From contig NZ_JAUYGV010000006.1 in the NCBI RefSeq assembly GCF_030690345.1, positions 496,001-560,000 of the forward strand: 64,000 nt of DNA, in the 5' to 3' direction. The notes below the pieces were generated by a model. The model did not search any database. It had not been told where the DNA came from and saw nothing but the letters and a program-made list of their open reading frames with translations. Source of the DNA: Rheinheimera sp. Its GTDB lineage: Bacteria > Pseudomonadota > Gammaproteobacteria > Enterobacterales > Alteromonadaceae. Made by a program: the position numbers and the translations under genes. This document shows, one piece after another, positions 17,385 through 25,528 of this stretch. Every line of letters starts with the position of its first letter. The first letter of the stretch is position 1.

Positions 17385-17867
17385 ATGACAACAACAAAAT
17401 TAACAGCCGCAGAAAGCGAGCTGTCGTACTTAAAACACAATGCGGTTTTTTGTTTGATTTTCGGTTTGGTAATTTCCGGTGAATTTTTATACGCGTTGCT
17501 AAAATCACTTAGTGTTGCTGGCTGGGTTATATCGCTGGTGGCGTTGCTCTATGCGGTGGCGATACTGCTACTGGTGTTTACGCTATCTAAAGTTAGCCGA
17601 TACAGTGGTGGCTCTACTAAAAGGGCGTTCTGGTATGGCGATTTTAACGATGAGTTTAGTGCTTTTTTAAACCACAAAGGTTACAAGTACAGTTTTTGTA
17701 CCTTGTTCTTTGTGCTGGTTGCCACCTGGGTATTTGCCGGCATTGATGACTTTTCTACCTGGTTTAGTGCTGTGCCGTTAAAGCAATATGCTGCGGCGCT
17801 GACCTGTATCGGCATGTGGGCCTATGCGGTGCCGGTGTTGCTGGGGTTGAGGGCAGATTATGAATGA
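17385..17867 (+). CDS. Four-helix integral membrane protein, co-transcribed with an XRE regulator
   Basis: A 160-residue protein with about four membrane segments (residues about 20-40, 45-65, 105-125, 135-152) and a polar loop between the second and third. The ATG at 17385 follows TGAGGAG. Its last 8 bases overlap the start of a small XRE regulator gene, the layout of the many two-gene cassettes in which a membrane protein of unknown function is paired with a YozG/YgzD-like repressor. Family not identified further. Confidence 0.65.
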   Translation: MTTTKLTAAESELSYLKHNAVFCLIFGLVISGEFLYALLKSLSVAGWVISLVALLYAVAILLLVFTLSKVSRYSGGSTKRAFWYGDFNDEFSAFLNHKGYKYSFCTLFFVLVATWVFAGIDDFSTWFSAVPLKQYAAALTCIGMWAYAVPVLLGLRADYE

Positions 17868-18075
17868 GGTATTGGATAATCATATTGCTAAGCTGCGCAG
17901 CAAGCGCAAGTTATCGCAGCAAGAGCTGGCCGATGCAATAGGAGTGTCCCGTAAAACCATTAGTACCGTGGAAACCGGCCGTTTTACACCTTCAGTGGTG
18001 ATAGCGTTAAAGCTGGCGCAGTTTTTTGCCGTACCCGTGGAAGCAATATTTGCCTTGCTGCCGGCTGACGAATAA
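17860..18075 (+). CDS. Small XRE-family transcriptional regulator (YozG/YgzD-like)
   Basis: A 71-residue protein that is almost entirely a helix-turn-helix domain: LSQQELADAIGVSRKTIST is the recognition unit, followed by VETGRFTPSVVIALKLA and a short hydrophobic C-terminal helix (VEAIFALL). Such minimal repressors bind as dimers. It overlaps the membrane-protein gene by 8 bp and probably represses the pair through the palindrome at 17301-17318. Confidence 0.9.
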   Translation: MNEVLDNHIAKLRSKRKLSQQELADAIGVSRKTISTVETGRFTPSVVIALKLAQFFAVPVEAIFALLPADE

Positions 18076-18309
18076 CAGCCGGCTATTCCGTGTCTGACAT
18101 CAATAATGACATGTGTACGCCAAAACGCCGCGTTTTACTCCGCCAGATAGCGTGTATCAGATCTGGTAAGCGCGTTACTGCAACCGGAATCAATAGGGCC
18201 AGTGAAATTGCTTTTTGTGTAACCTGATGCTTTGGCGCTGCCAGCTTTCTCAACCTTGAGTAGCAAAACCAATTAGTAATAAGCGGACAAGTTTAAGAGT
18301 AGGAGTGCT

Positions 18310-18747
18310 ATGCGGTATCTGGTTTTAATCTTGTTTGTGTTGTTGTCACAGCCGCTGCCTGCTGCGCCACTGCTTAAGCATAACGCGGTAGATTTTATCG
18401 GTTGCCAGTGGCAGGTGGGTGATAGTTACAGCATGCAGACTGATGAAGTAGGTAACCTGTATTTTGCCGATGCCAGTGGCTATCAGCAGATAGAGTTTAT
18501 GCAGCAGCCTTATAACCCACGCGGCGAGGAATACATAAATACGGAGTTTATGCAGGTAAAAAAGCTCAGGGTTATAAGCAAAGATAACCGTGAGATGCGC
18601 TTTTATCAGCTGACAGAGCAGATCCCGGAACGCACGGATTCGCCATTTATCACCTTTTTCGCCGTGGCCGAAGCCGCGGCAGGCCATGTGCTGTTTTTTA
18701 ATCTACCCGACAGCGAAATTAGCCGGGTGTCTGCCGGCTGTTTTTAA
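18310..18747 (+). CDS. Hypothetical exported protein
   Basis: A 145-residue protein with a clear signal peptide (residues 1-19, cleavage near PAAPL). The mature part has two cysteines (Cys33 near FIGCQW and the penultimate Cys144), which could form a disulfide in the periplasm. A good AGGAG site precedes the ATG. No family recognised. A terminator is embedded in its last codons. Confidence 0.6.
   Translation: MRYLVLILFVLLSQPLPAAPLLKHNAVDFIGCQWQVGDSYSMQTDEVGNLYFADASGYQQIEFMQQPYNPRGEEYINTEFMQVKKLRVISKDNREMRFYQLTEQIPERTDSPFITFFAVAEAAAGHVLFFNLPDSEISRVSAGCF
18721..18745 (+). terminator. Rho-independent terminator overlapping the end of the coding region
   Basis: AGCCGG-GTGTCTG-CCGGCT followed by GTTTTT forms a stem of six G/C-rich pairs and a U-tract that ends inside the stop codon of the preceding gene. 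A second hairpin (18749-18776, CGGCAA arms) lies just after it but lacks a U-tract. Confidence 0.6.
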
Positions 18748-18841
18748 CCGGCAACAACAGGCGGGTGTTATTGCCGTGTTATATCCTATACTCTTGCCCG
18801 TGTTACAGGCGACAACCGCTTAATCTGACAAGAGAGGCTAA

Positions 18842-19519
18842 ATGACACAACGTGAGCGCGGTTTTTTCGGTTGGGCCTGGCGTTTTGTGCTGCTACTTGC
18901 TGTGTTATTACCGCTATTGCTGCTGGTGCTGCGCTTTGTACCGCCGCCAACATCGGCCTTTATGCTGCAAAGCCCTTATCCGGTTACACAACAGTGGGTA
19001 AGCATTGATACGTTGCCGGCGCACGTGGCGCTGGCGATGGTGGCCTCAGAAGATCAGCGTTTTCCTGAGCATTTTGGTGTTGATTTTACGGCGATAAGTG
19101 ATGCGCTGGATCAGGCCGATGATGGCGATGGCCTGCGTGGCGCCAGTACCATTAGCCAGCAAACGGCGAAAAACCTGCTGCTGTGGCCGGGCCGCAGCCT
19201 GATGCGCAAAGGCCTGGAGGCTGGGTTGGCTATGAGCCTGGAAGCGATTTGGGGTAAAAAACGTATTTTAGAGGTGTATTTAAATATCGCTGAGTTTGGC
19301 AAAGGCATTTACGGTGTAGAAGCGGCCAGCCGGCATTACTTTGGCAAACCGGCCAGCAGGCTAAGCCGAAACGAAGCGGCGCGACTGGCCGTGCTGCTGC
19401 CAGGCCCGCGCACGCGTGATGCCCGCAAGTTAACGCCTTACCTGCGCCAGCGGGTTGCCTGGGTGGAGCAGCAAATGCAACAACTTGGTGCCGGCTATTT
19501 ACAGCCGGTGCTTCACTAA
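18842..19519 (+). CDS. mtgA: Monofunctional peptidoglycan glycosyltransferase
   Basis: A 225-residue GT51 enzyme with one N-terminal membrane anchor (about residues 11-31). The family motifs are all present: ASEDQRFPEHFGVD with the catalytic glutamate, GASTISQQTAKNL, KGLEAGLAMSLEAIWGKKRI with the second glutamate, and EVYLNIAEFGKGIYGVEAA. It polymerises lipid II into glycan strands at the periplasmic face. AGAGAGG precedes the ATG at 18842. It is followed by a strong bidirectional terminator. Confidence 0.95.
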   Translation: MTQRERGFFGWAWRFVLLLAVLLPLLLLVLRFVPPPTSAFMLQSPYPVTQQWVSIDTLPAHVALAMVASEDQRFPEHFGVDFTAISDALDQADDGDGLRGASTISQQTAKNLLLWPGRSLMRKGLEAGLAMSLEAIWGKKRILEVYLNIAEFGKGIYGVEAASRHYFGKPASRLSRNEAARLAVLLPGPRTRDARKLTPYLRQRVAWVEQQMQQLGAGYLQPVLH

Positions 19520-19598
19520 CGCGGTATCAGGTACAGTAAACGGCGGGCATAGCTGATTAATCTTGCAACGGTTAGTAGTGCCTGAGAAAAACAGCATA

Positions 19599-19627
19599 AA
19601 AAACGGCGACCCAAGGTCGCCGTTTTT
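19599..19627. terminator. Strong bidirectional Rho-independent terminator
   Basis: A perfect 13-bp stem with arms AAAAACGGCGACC and GGTCGCCGTTTTT around a CAA loop. The A-tract on one side and T-tract on the other allow it to stop transcription of mtgA and of the convergent lipoprotein gene. Confidence 0.9.
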
Positions 19628-19695
19628 CTACTTAATCCTGCCGCTTGTATTACCGCGGAGGCAACATCATGGCCAGGATGTTTAGCGTCATGCCC

Positions 19696-22311
19696 TTATA
19701 TGCAATCGACGGTAATGGTAACGTCGCCATCTACTGTACCGAAGCCATCAACTGGACCATCCAATGGAGCTTCATCCGTAATGCTGCAGGTGAAGCCGCC
19801 GGGCTGGGCAATGATACGGATATCAAAGATTTCGCCATCTAACATGGTGTTGGTGAACGAGCCGGTGCCGGTGGCAAAGGCTTGGTTTTCCTGCAGCCAG
19901 CGGCCATCTTCCGGGCCAAAAGCACGCATCGCAACGGTGGTGCCGTCCAGCGGTAAACCAATTACCGTCACCGATAAGGTGCGCGGCGTGGCAACCACGT
20001 CAGCGGTACAGTTTACCGTAATGGTCACGTTGCCATTAACAATACCCAGGCCATCAACAGCGCCATCTAATGGTGACTCGCCGGTGATGCTGCAGGTAAA
20101 GCCATCCGGGTCAAGAATTTTGCGGATATCAAAGGTTTCGCCATCCAGCATGGTATTGTCAAATGCCGCAGTGCCGGTAGCAAAAGCTTTGCTTTCGGTG
20201 AGCCAGCGACCATCCAGCGGGCCGGTAGCTTGCATGGCAACGCTGCTGCCGCCAGGTAAGCCGGTCACTGTTACTGACAGTGTGCGCGGAGGAACAACCA
20301 CTTCCGCTTCGCAGGTTACGCTAACGCTCACGTTGCCATCGACGATACCTAAGCCATCAACTATATCGAACAGAGGCGCTTCATCAGTGATGGTACAGAA
20401 GTAACCTTCAGGTTGTGCCTGAATGCCGATAGCAAAAGGTTCACTATCCAGCAGGGTATTGCTAAAGGCGGCAGTGCCGGTAGTGAAGGTTTTATCTTCT
20501 AACTCCCAGCGGCCATCTTCCGGGCCAAAAGCACGCATTTCAACAGTGGCGCCATCGGTAAGGCCCGTTACCGTCACTGACAGTGAGCGCGGAGTTTCAT
20601 TAGTGGTACAGCTAATTGGCAAGTCGACCGGGCCGCTTACTACCGGGTTAGTTGCCTCACCATTTTCATCGGTAAAGCTCACATTTAGCTCGCACACCTG
20701 GCCAACTGGCTGGGTTTGAATCGTCAGGCTGTACTCGTCTCCCTGGATAAACTCACCGGTAAAGCTAAAGGCGCCATCTTCATTAACCAGCAGCTCCTCG
20801 TCGCCCTGTTCACTGCTTAACAGCAGTTCCAATTCACCATTTAAGCCTTCTACAGTGCCGCTGATGTTGTAGGTATTAAATTCGCAGTCAACTATCAGTT
20901 CAACATCGGCAGTACCCATGGTGCCTGTTGCGGCTGACTCATCGCGTACACTACAGGTTTGGCCGGTCGGGTTAGCCAGTACCGCCACATCAAAGGCTTC
21001 GCCTTGTTGCAGCTGCGTAGTAAAGCTAAACGGGCTGCTATCTTCAGCTGCTGTGGATATACGCAGAATATCGGTGCCGTTATTACTTAATTGCAGTGAA
21101 CCTTGCAGACCATAGACAGTGCCCGTCACGTCATAGCTTACCGGCGGTGCAGTGACGGTTAGGGTAAACTCTTGCGTAGCGCCGCCCGGAAGTGTCAGGG
21201 TAATATCATAAGTGCCGGCTTCAGTGGGGGAACCTACGAGGGTATTTTGTTGCACAGTAAAGGTTTTTAGCGTGCGATCTGCCTCGCTGGCCCATACCAC
21301 CTGGCCAGAGCCGGTAACAGTAACGGCTGATGCAGGGCCAGCAATAATCTCACCTTCACGATACACTACTGTGCCAGATGAACTTGTATCGCTTTCACCA
21401 TCAACAGCAACAAAGCGCAGGTTGCCTTGTTTCTGCTCGCCGTTGGAATAACAGCTCGTATTGGCAAAATAAGTGCCTTGATTGGCATAACCTGCCATAC
21501 CCGCAGTGCAGGAGGCTTCGCTGCTTGTATACAAAGGACGGATAGCATTCGTAAGTTCGACCAGGAAATAACTAAAGTTATTAGTTGTGGCTACGTGGAT
21601 AAAGCCGTAAGCATCCGTTCCCAGCGTCTGCCAGTTACGTTCACCAACAAGCTCTATAATCTTAGTTTTATCGTTGAATGAAAAGTACTTGCGGGTAATG
21701 CTGCCATCGGTCCAGTAAAGTGTGTCGTCTTTCACCGCGATAGATCGTGCATGTCCCGGAGCTTCTCTGATTACTTCCGGCTGTGGATTACTGTCAGCCA
21801 GATTAAGCTTGTGGAAAACCGTGGTTGCGTTAGCGTCCCGACCTTTATTCTCCGCGATGTAGAGCACTCTGTTGTTAATCGTCAGACCACCGAAACCCTC
21901 GAACCCTTCACTGGGGTTAAAGACAATTTGAGGCTCTTCGTTACTATCAATACGGGTTTTATAAATCCAAAAGCTGGGCAGCCCAAACGAGGAGGTGATT
22001 GCATAGAAGTAAATATCTTCACCATCGGCTGCCATATAAGGTACGACGCCTTCAAAGTTACCTACTTTAACAGGTTGTGCCGCTGCGGTTTGTAGTTCTA
22101 ACCAATCTGGTGCTCCCTCAACAGTAATTTCATAATCTCGTGCTGTTTCAGGGGTTACGGTAATATTATAACGGTACTCTTGCCCTACTACTGCAGTAGT
22201 AGGCGCAGTACTGGAGAACTCAAGGGGCGTTCGGTTGCTCTTTTCAAAAATGCAGCCTGTCATCGTCATGGATAGCAACGCTACCATGATACTGCCGCTG
22301 ATGTGTTTCAT
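19696..22311 (-). CDS. Large repeat-containing lipoprotein (hypothetical)
   Basis: An 871-residue predicted lipoprotein: lipobox ending TMTGC near residue 20. After an Ig-like segment (EYRYNITVTPETARDYEI) comes a long region of short beta-strands with YFYAITSS and TLYWTDGSIT patterns that looks like a beta-propeller, then an Ig-like linker, two diverged domains, and three nearly identical domains of about 101 residues at the C-terminus. All five domains share a GLxG start and end in a cysteine strand (VTCEA, VNCTA, VDCI). The architecture suggests a surface protein of the outer membrane. The ATG at 22311 follows AAGGA and starts directly at the signal sequence. Function unknown. Confidence 0.7.
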   Translation of the reverse strand: MKHISGSIMVALLSMTMTGCIFEKSNRTPLEFSSTAPTTAVVGQEYRYNITVTPETARDYEITVEGAPDWLELQTAAAQPVKVGNFEGVVPYMAADGEDIYFYAITSSFGLPSFWIYKTRIDSNEEPQIVFNPSEGFEGFGGLTINNRVLYIAENKGRDANATTVFHKLNLADSNPQPEVIREAPGHARSIAVKDDTLYWTDGSITRKYFSFNDKTKIIELVGERNWQTLGTDAYGFIHVATTNNFSYFLVELTNAIRPLYTSSEASCTAGMAGYANQGTYFANTSCYSNGEQKQGNLRFVAVDGESDTSSSGTVVYREGEIIAGPASAVTVTGSGQVVWASEADRTLKTFTVQQNTLVGSPTEAGTYDITLTLPGGATQEFTLTVTAPPVSYDVTGTVYGLQGSLQLSNNGTDILRISTAAEDSSPFSFTTQLQQGEAFDVAVLANPTGQTCSVRDESAATGTMGTADVELIVDCEFNTYNISGTVEGLNGELELLLSSEQGDEELLVNEDGAFSFTGEFIQGDEYSLTIQTQPVGQVCELNVSFTDENGEATNPVVSGPVDLPISCTTNETPRSLSVTVTGLTDGATVEMRAFGPEDGRWELEDKTFTTGTAAFSNTLLDSEPFAIGIQAQPEGYFCTITDEAPLFDIVDGLGIVDGNVSVSVTCEAEVVVPPRTLSVTVTGLPGGSSVAMQATGPLDGRWLTESKAFATGTAAFDNTMLDGETFDIRKILDPDGFTCSITGESPLDGAVDGLGIVNGNVTITVNCTADVVATPRTLSVTVIGLPLDGTTVAMRAFGPEDGRWLQENQAFATGTGSFTNTMLDGEIFDIRIIAQPGGFTCSITDEAPLDGPVDGFGTVDGDVTITVDCI
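19699..20593 (-). repeat. Three tandem coding repeats of about 303 bp
   Basis: The repeat boundaries, marked by the PR(T/S)LSVTV codons, fall near 19987, 20289 and 20592. The units encode PRTLSVTVxGLP, RAFGPEDGRW, FATGTAAF, LDGExFDI and TCSITDEAPL with few changes. The high similarity points to recent duplication or gene conversion inside the lipoprotein gene. Confidence 0.8.
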
Positions 22312-22469
22312 ATCATTATCCTTTTTTCCGCGCACACTGCGCGCGCACAAATCCTCAGATTTGCGAACATCAGCGGCCTGATTAATTTTGCCTGAAAAAG
22401 CTAAACCATAATCTGAACTGAACCTGAATTAACGGCGTCTCTATAGCATGATTTAGCCGGACAATTATC

Positions 22470-22643
22470 GTGCAATACCCTGAATTAAAGCAAGATACGC
22501 TGTGGCAGAAAGTCTGGTTGGAGCTGATAGAATTAACCCAACTATATGACCAAAAACAACATTATTTGCCGTACGATAATGTGTTTTATCCGGCGATATC
22601 AGAGCGCTTTATATATGAGCAATGCCTGATTAACGAAATATAA
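22470..22643 (+). CDS. Possible small protein of 57 residues
   Basis: GTG-initiated frame encoding a polar, aromatic- and glutamine-rich peptide (QYPELKQDTLWQKVW at the start, ISERFIYEQCLINEI at the end). The composition looks protein-like, but no ribosome binding site or family was found. It may be a real small gene or a fragment. Confidence 0.3.
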   Translation: MQYPELKQDTLWQKVWLELIELTQLYDQKQHYLPYDNVFYPAISERFIYEQCLINEI

Positions 22644-22723
22644 ACGCGCTTTTTTCCTTTTAACCAAATCCTGGTTGAGTTTAAACCCAAGTGATGTTTT
22701 GCTTATGCCGACAAGCCCTGAAG

Positions 22724-22855
22724 ATGACGCAGGCATCTGATGGCGAGCTGTGGTTGGGCGATAAGCAGTTTGCTGCTACGCTAAGCATTGTCAGTAAACA
22801 GCAGCCGGTTGACAGTGAGCGGCAGCATGTCGAACAAAGGAGCCGGGCAATATGA
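22724..22855 (+). pseudogene. Relic of a LigE-type DNA ligase gene
   Basis: A 43-codon frame reads DGELWLGDKQFAATLSIVSK and QQPVDSERQ, which aligns without gaps to DGELWLGRNKFAETLSIVTK and HQPVDSEWQ of the intact ligase at 24158-24988. About 96 bp are recognisable, roughly three-quarters identical, with most changes at third codon positions. It lacks the nucleotidyltransferase lysine motif and everything after this block. Its stop overlaps the ATG of the serine hydrolase. Confidence 0.75.
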
Positions 22856-24087
22856 GCAGCTATACATTAATCAGCACAGTGGCAATCGGCCTGTTGTTAA
22901 GCGTAAGCGCAGCCTGTGCTGACAGTCGCGCGGCAGAGAGTGCTGCACCTGCAAGCTATCGCCACGCCGGCGAGAGCATAGGCACAGTACGCCAGGTTTA
23001 TGATGGCAAGCTGTACCCGGATATTCAGGTGAATACCTTTCGCAATATCGACCGGCTGTTCCCCACCCGCACGGTAGCGCGTGGCAAAACAGTAAGTACT
23101 TTGCCGCTGAGCAAGCAGCCATTGCTGGAGTTCACTTATCAGGTTGATGGCAAGACGTATGATTTATACGACGTGCTGTCGATGAACCGTGTCAGCGGTC
23201 TGCTGATTATTCAAAACGGTGAAATTTTATTTGAGAAATACCTGCTGGGGAATGACCGGGATACGCGCTGGATGTCGATGTCGGTGGTTAAATCGATCAC
23301 CGCGACCTTAATTGGCGCTGCGATACACGACGGCCATATCAGCAGTATTGATGACCCTATTGTGAACTATCTGCCGCGTTTTAACGGCACAGCTTATGAT
23401 GGCGTAACGGTTAAACACCTGCTGCAAATGAGTTCCGGCGTGGCCTGGAATGAAACCTATACCGACCCGACATCAGACCGGCGGCGCATGCTGGAAGCGC
23501 AACTAAGCCAAAAGCCCAGCGCCATTCTGGATCTGATGGCAGCGCTGCCGCGCGCCGCTAAGCCCGGCACAGTGTGGAACTACAGTACCGGCGAAACCCA
23601 GCTGGCCGGCGCTTTGGTGCAAGCGGCTAGCGGCAAGCCGGTGGCGCAGTATTTGTCAGAGAAAATCTGGTCGAAGCTGGGCATGGAAGCCGACGCCAGC
23701 TGGTGGCTGCAATCGCCCGATGGTCTGGAAATCGGCGGCAGCGGTTTGTCAGCCACTCTGCGGGATTATGGCCGGCTGGGTTTGTTTTGGCTGAATGACG
23801 GCGTGATTACCGTAGACGGCAAGCCGCAGCGGGCATTGCCACAAGGCTGGATGCAGGCCGCCGCCAGCCGACAGGTTATCGGCGGCAAGACAGTTGATTA
23901 CGGCTATATGCTCTGGCCGATGCACGGCAACAGTTATGCGGCAGAGGGCATTTTTGGCCAGTACGTGTTTGTCGATCCGGATGCAAAGCTGGTAGTAGCG
24001 ATGTGGAGCGCACAAGCCAAACCGCTTAACCGTGCCGGGCTGGATGAATATAGTTTCCTTGAAGCACTTTCCAATTATTTTCAGTAG
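22852..24087 (+). CDS. Serine hydrolase, beta-lactamase-related (class C / 6-aminohexanoate-dimer hydrolase type)
   Basis: A 411-residue exported protein with an N-terminal signal (residues 1-23). It has the SxxK nucleophile motif in SMSVVKS, the YxN-type motif in WNYSTGE (Thr in place of Asn), and the family blocks DPIVNYLPRF, VTVKHLLQMSSGVAW and GSGLSATLRDYGRLG. Proteins of this family include esterases, D-amino-acid peptidases and nylon-oligomer hydrolases; the substrate is unknown and beta-lactam hydrolysis should not be assumed. The gene lies between a relic of the ligase gene and the intact ligase. Confidence 0.85.
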   Translation: MSSYTLISTVAIGLLLSVSAACADSRAAESAAPASYRHAGESIGTVRQVYDGKLYPDIQVNTFRNIDRLFPTRTVARGKTVSTLPLSKQPLLEFTYQVDGKTYDLYDVLSMNRVSGLLIIQNGEILFEKYLLGNDRDTRWMSMSVVKSITATLIGAAIHDGHISSIDDPIVNYLPRFNGTAYDGVTVKHLLQMSSGVAWNETYTDPTSDRRRMLEAQLSQKPSAILDLMAALPRAAKPGTVWNYSTGETQLAGALVQAASGKPVAQYLSEKIWSKLGMEADASWWLQSPDGLEIGGSGLSATLRDYGRLGLFWLNDGVITVDGKPQRALPQGWMQAAASRQVIGGKTVDYGYMLWPMHGNSYAAEGIFGQYVFVDPDAKLVVAMWSAQAKPLNRAGLDEYSFLEALSNYFQ

Positions 24088-24100
24088 GTTAGCTTTGCAC

Positions 24101-24147
24101 TTGCTGTAATGTGGCGACTCACTATACTTTTTGTTTTAAACAAAAAG
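24101..24147 (+). promoter_or_regulatory. Promoter of the ligase gene with a 21-bp palindrome
   Basis: TTGCTG (24101-24106) and TATACT (24123-24128) are 16 bp apart and form a plausible sigma-70 promoter. Overlapping the -10 and reaching to 10 bp before the start codon is CTTTTTGTTT-T-AAACAAAAAG, a perfect 10-bp inverted repeat. It could be an operator or a hairpin that masks the start. Confidence 0.45.
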
Positions 24148-24157
24148 ATGCTGAAAA

Positions 24158-24988
24158 ATGATAAAAACGTTAACAATGTTGCTACTGGTGGCCTGCTGCC
24201 AGCTTGCGGCTGCCAGCAAACCTGAACTGTTACTGGCTGAAGTGTATAACGGCACTATCGCGGTGCAGCAGTATTGGGTAAGCGAAAAGCTCGATGGTGT
24301 GCGCGCTTACTGGGATGGTAAACAGCTGATCTCGCGCGGTGGCAATGTTATTGCGGCACCAGCGTGGTTTGTGGCGGATTTCCCCGGCCAAAAACTGGAT
24401 GGCGAGTTGTGGCTGGGCCGTAATAAGTTTGCTGAAACCTTAAGTATTGTCACTAAACATCAGCCGGTTGATAGCGAATGGCAGCAGATCCGCTATTACA
24501 TTTTCGAGCTGCCGCAAGCTGAGGGCAGTTTTACCGCTCGCGTTAATGCTATGCAAGCCCTGGTTCAGCAACACAACAGCCGCTATTTAACCCTGGTGCC
24601 GCAGTTTCGTCTGGCGGATAAGGCTGCACTGCAGGCCAAACTTAGCGAGCTGGAACAGGCCGGCGCTGAGGGGTTAATGCTGCACCATCAGGATGCGTTA
24701 TATAAAACCGGCAGAAGTGCTGATTTGCTGAAGCTAAAAAGCTATCAGGATACTGAAGCCGAAGTTGTCGGTTACCGGCCGGGTAAGGGTAAATATCAGG
24801 GTATGGTGGGGGCTTTAGTGGTTAAAACGCCGCAAGGTAAAGAGTTTGCCATTGGCAGTGGTTTAACCGATGAGCTGCGCCGCACACCGCCACAAATTGG
24901 TGCTGTGGTGACTTACCGCTATAACGGCCTGACCAAACACGGCTTACCGCGTTTTGCGCGGTTTTTGCGCGTGCGGCAAGAGTTTTAA
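24158..24988 (+). CDS. Periplasmic ATP-dependent DNA ligase, LigE type
   Basis: A 276-residue minimal ATP-dependent ligase. Residues 1-20 are a signal peptide, which marks the Lig E group thought to work in the periplasm, possibly on incoming DNA. The nucleotidyltransferase motifs are in place: motif I SEKLDGVRAYW with adenylated Lys44, motif III DGELWLG, IFELP, motif IV EGLMLHH and motif V LLKLKSY. An OB-fold with GKGKYQGMVGALVV and GSGLTDELR follows. It lacks further DNA-binding domains, as is normal for this family. No partner gene is adjacent. Confidence 0.9.
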   Translation: MIKTLTMLLLVACCQLAAASKPELLLAEVYNGTIAVQQYWVSEKLDGVRAYWDGKQLISRGGNVIAAPAWFVADFPGQKLDGELWLGRNKFAETLSIVTKHQPVDSEWQQIRYYIFELPQAEGSFTARVNAMQALVQQHNSRYLTLVPQFRLADKAALQAKLSELEQAGAEGLMLHHQDALYKTGRSADLLKLKSYQDTEAEVVGYRPGKGKYQGMVGALVVKTPQGKEFAIGSGLTDELRRTPPQIGAVVTYRYNGLTKHGLPRFARFLRVRQEF

Positions 24989-25085
24989 AACGACGTTAAC
25001 TTAACCCGGCCCGGCTGCTGATGTGCAAAACTTGAACTTGACGACAAACTTTGCCAAACTGCGCCGGTTTTACCCTTCTGTTGAA

Positions 25086-25128
25086 GTGAGGACGACCTCA
25101 CCGCTCTATCTCTATCGGGGACGGCCCC
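25086..25128 (+). ncRNA. Guanidine-II riboswitch (mini-ykkC)
   Basis: Two small hairpins with ACGR loops stand in tandem: GTGAGG-ACGA-CCTCAC (25086-25101) and GGGG-ACGG-CCCC (25117-25128), joined by a 15-nt linker. This is the full mini-ykkC consensus. The second hairpin ends about 20 nt before the start codon of an SMR exporter, so guanidinium binding probably controls access to the ribosome binding site. Confidence 0.9.
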
Positions 25129-25149
25129 TGGATAAGATGGGGTGTGTCT

Positions 25150-25464
25150 GTGTACTGGTTTATTTTAATTATTGCCGGCGTGCTGGAAGCCGGTTGGCTG
25201 ATTGGCATTGAGAAGTCCGCTGCGTTCAGCAAAATTCCGTATGTGATCTTCGCCGTACTGTGTATGACCAGCAGCCTGGTGCTGTTTGGTATATCACTGA
25301 AACAGATACCGGCCAGCCATGCCTATTTAGTTTGGCTGGCGGTGGGTGTGTTGTCTATTAGCGTTATTAAGTATTACTTTTTCGGCCAGAGCATCAGCGC
25401 CACGCAGCTGTTGTGCTTCGGGCTTATTGTGGCCGGAGTAGTGGGGCTGAAACTAACAGCTTAA
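25150..25464 (+). CDS. SMR-family guanidinium exporter (Gdx/SugE-like)
   Basis: A 104-residue small multidrug resistance protein with four membrane helices. The proton/substrate-coupling residue is Glu13 (AGVLEAGW), which falls at the canonical position only if translation begins at GTG 25150; a GTG at 25144 would shift it by two and is too close to the GGGG ribosome site. The helix 2-3 region ASHAYLVWLAVGV replaces the GTAYAVWTGIGA of typical SugE, so it is a diverged member. The guanidine-II riboswitch upstream makes guanidinium the most likely substrate. Confidence 0.88.
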   Translation: MYWFILIIAGVLEAGWLIGIEKSAAFSKIPYVIFAVLCMTSSLVLFGISLKQIPASHAYLVWLAVGVLSISVIKYYFFGQSISATQLLCFGLIVAGVVGLKLTA

Positions 25465-25489
25465 CTGACGACAAAGCCAGCCGAAAAAC

Positions 25490-25516
25490 AAAACTGCGAC
25501 ATATGTCGCAGTTTTT
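25490..25516. promoter_or_regulatory. BlaI-type operator 1, also a terminator hairpin for the SMR gene
   Basis: A 26-bp perfect palindrome (AAAACTGCGACAT and its complement) at 25490-25515 contains ACATATGT, the ACAnnTGT core of BlaI/MecI boxes. It is followed by a T and preceded by an A-rich run, so as RNA it would fold into a terminator-like hairpin at the end of the SMR transcript. A candidate -35 (TTGACT, 25519-25524) follows. Confidence 0.7.
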
Positions 25517-25528
25517 GCTTGACTTAGC

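Noticed and set aside
19700..20404. 234-codon plus-strand frame opposite the repeat lipoprotein
   Set aside because: It repeats because the sense gene repeats; the sense strand has signal peptide and ribosome site.
25023..25211. 62-codon frame across the guanidine-II hairpins
   Set aside because: It overlaps the riboswitch and the exporter start in another frame and encodes nothing recognisable.
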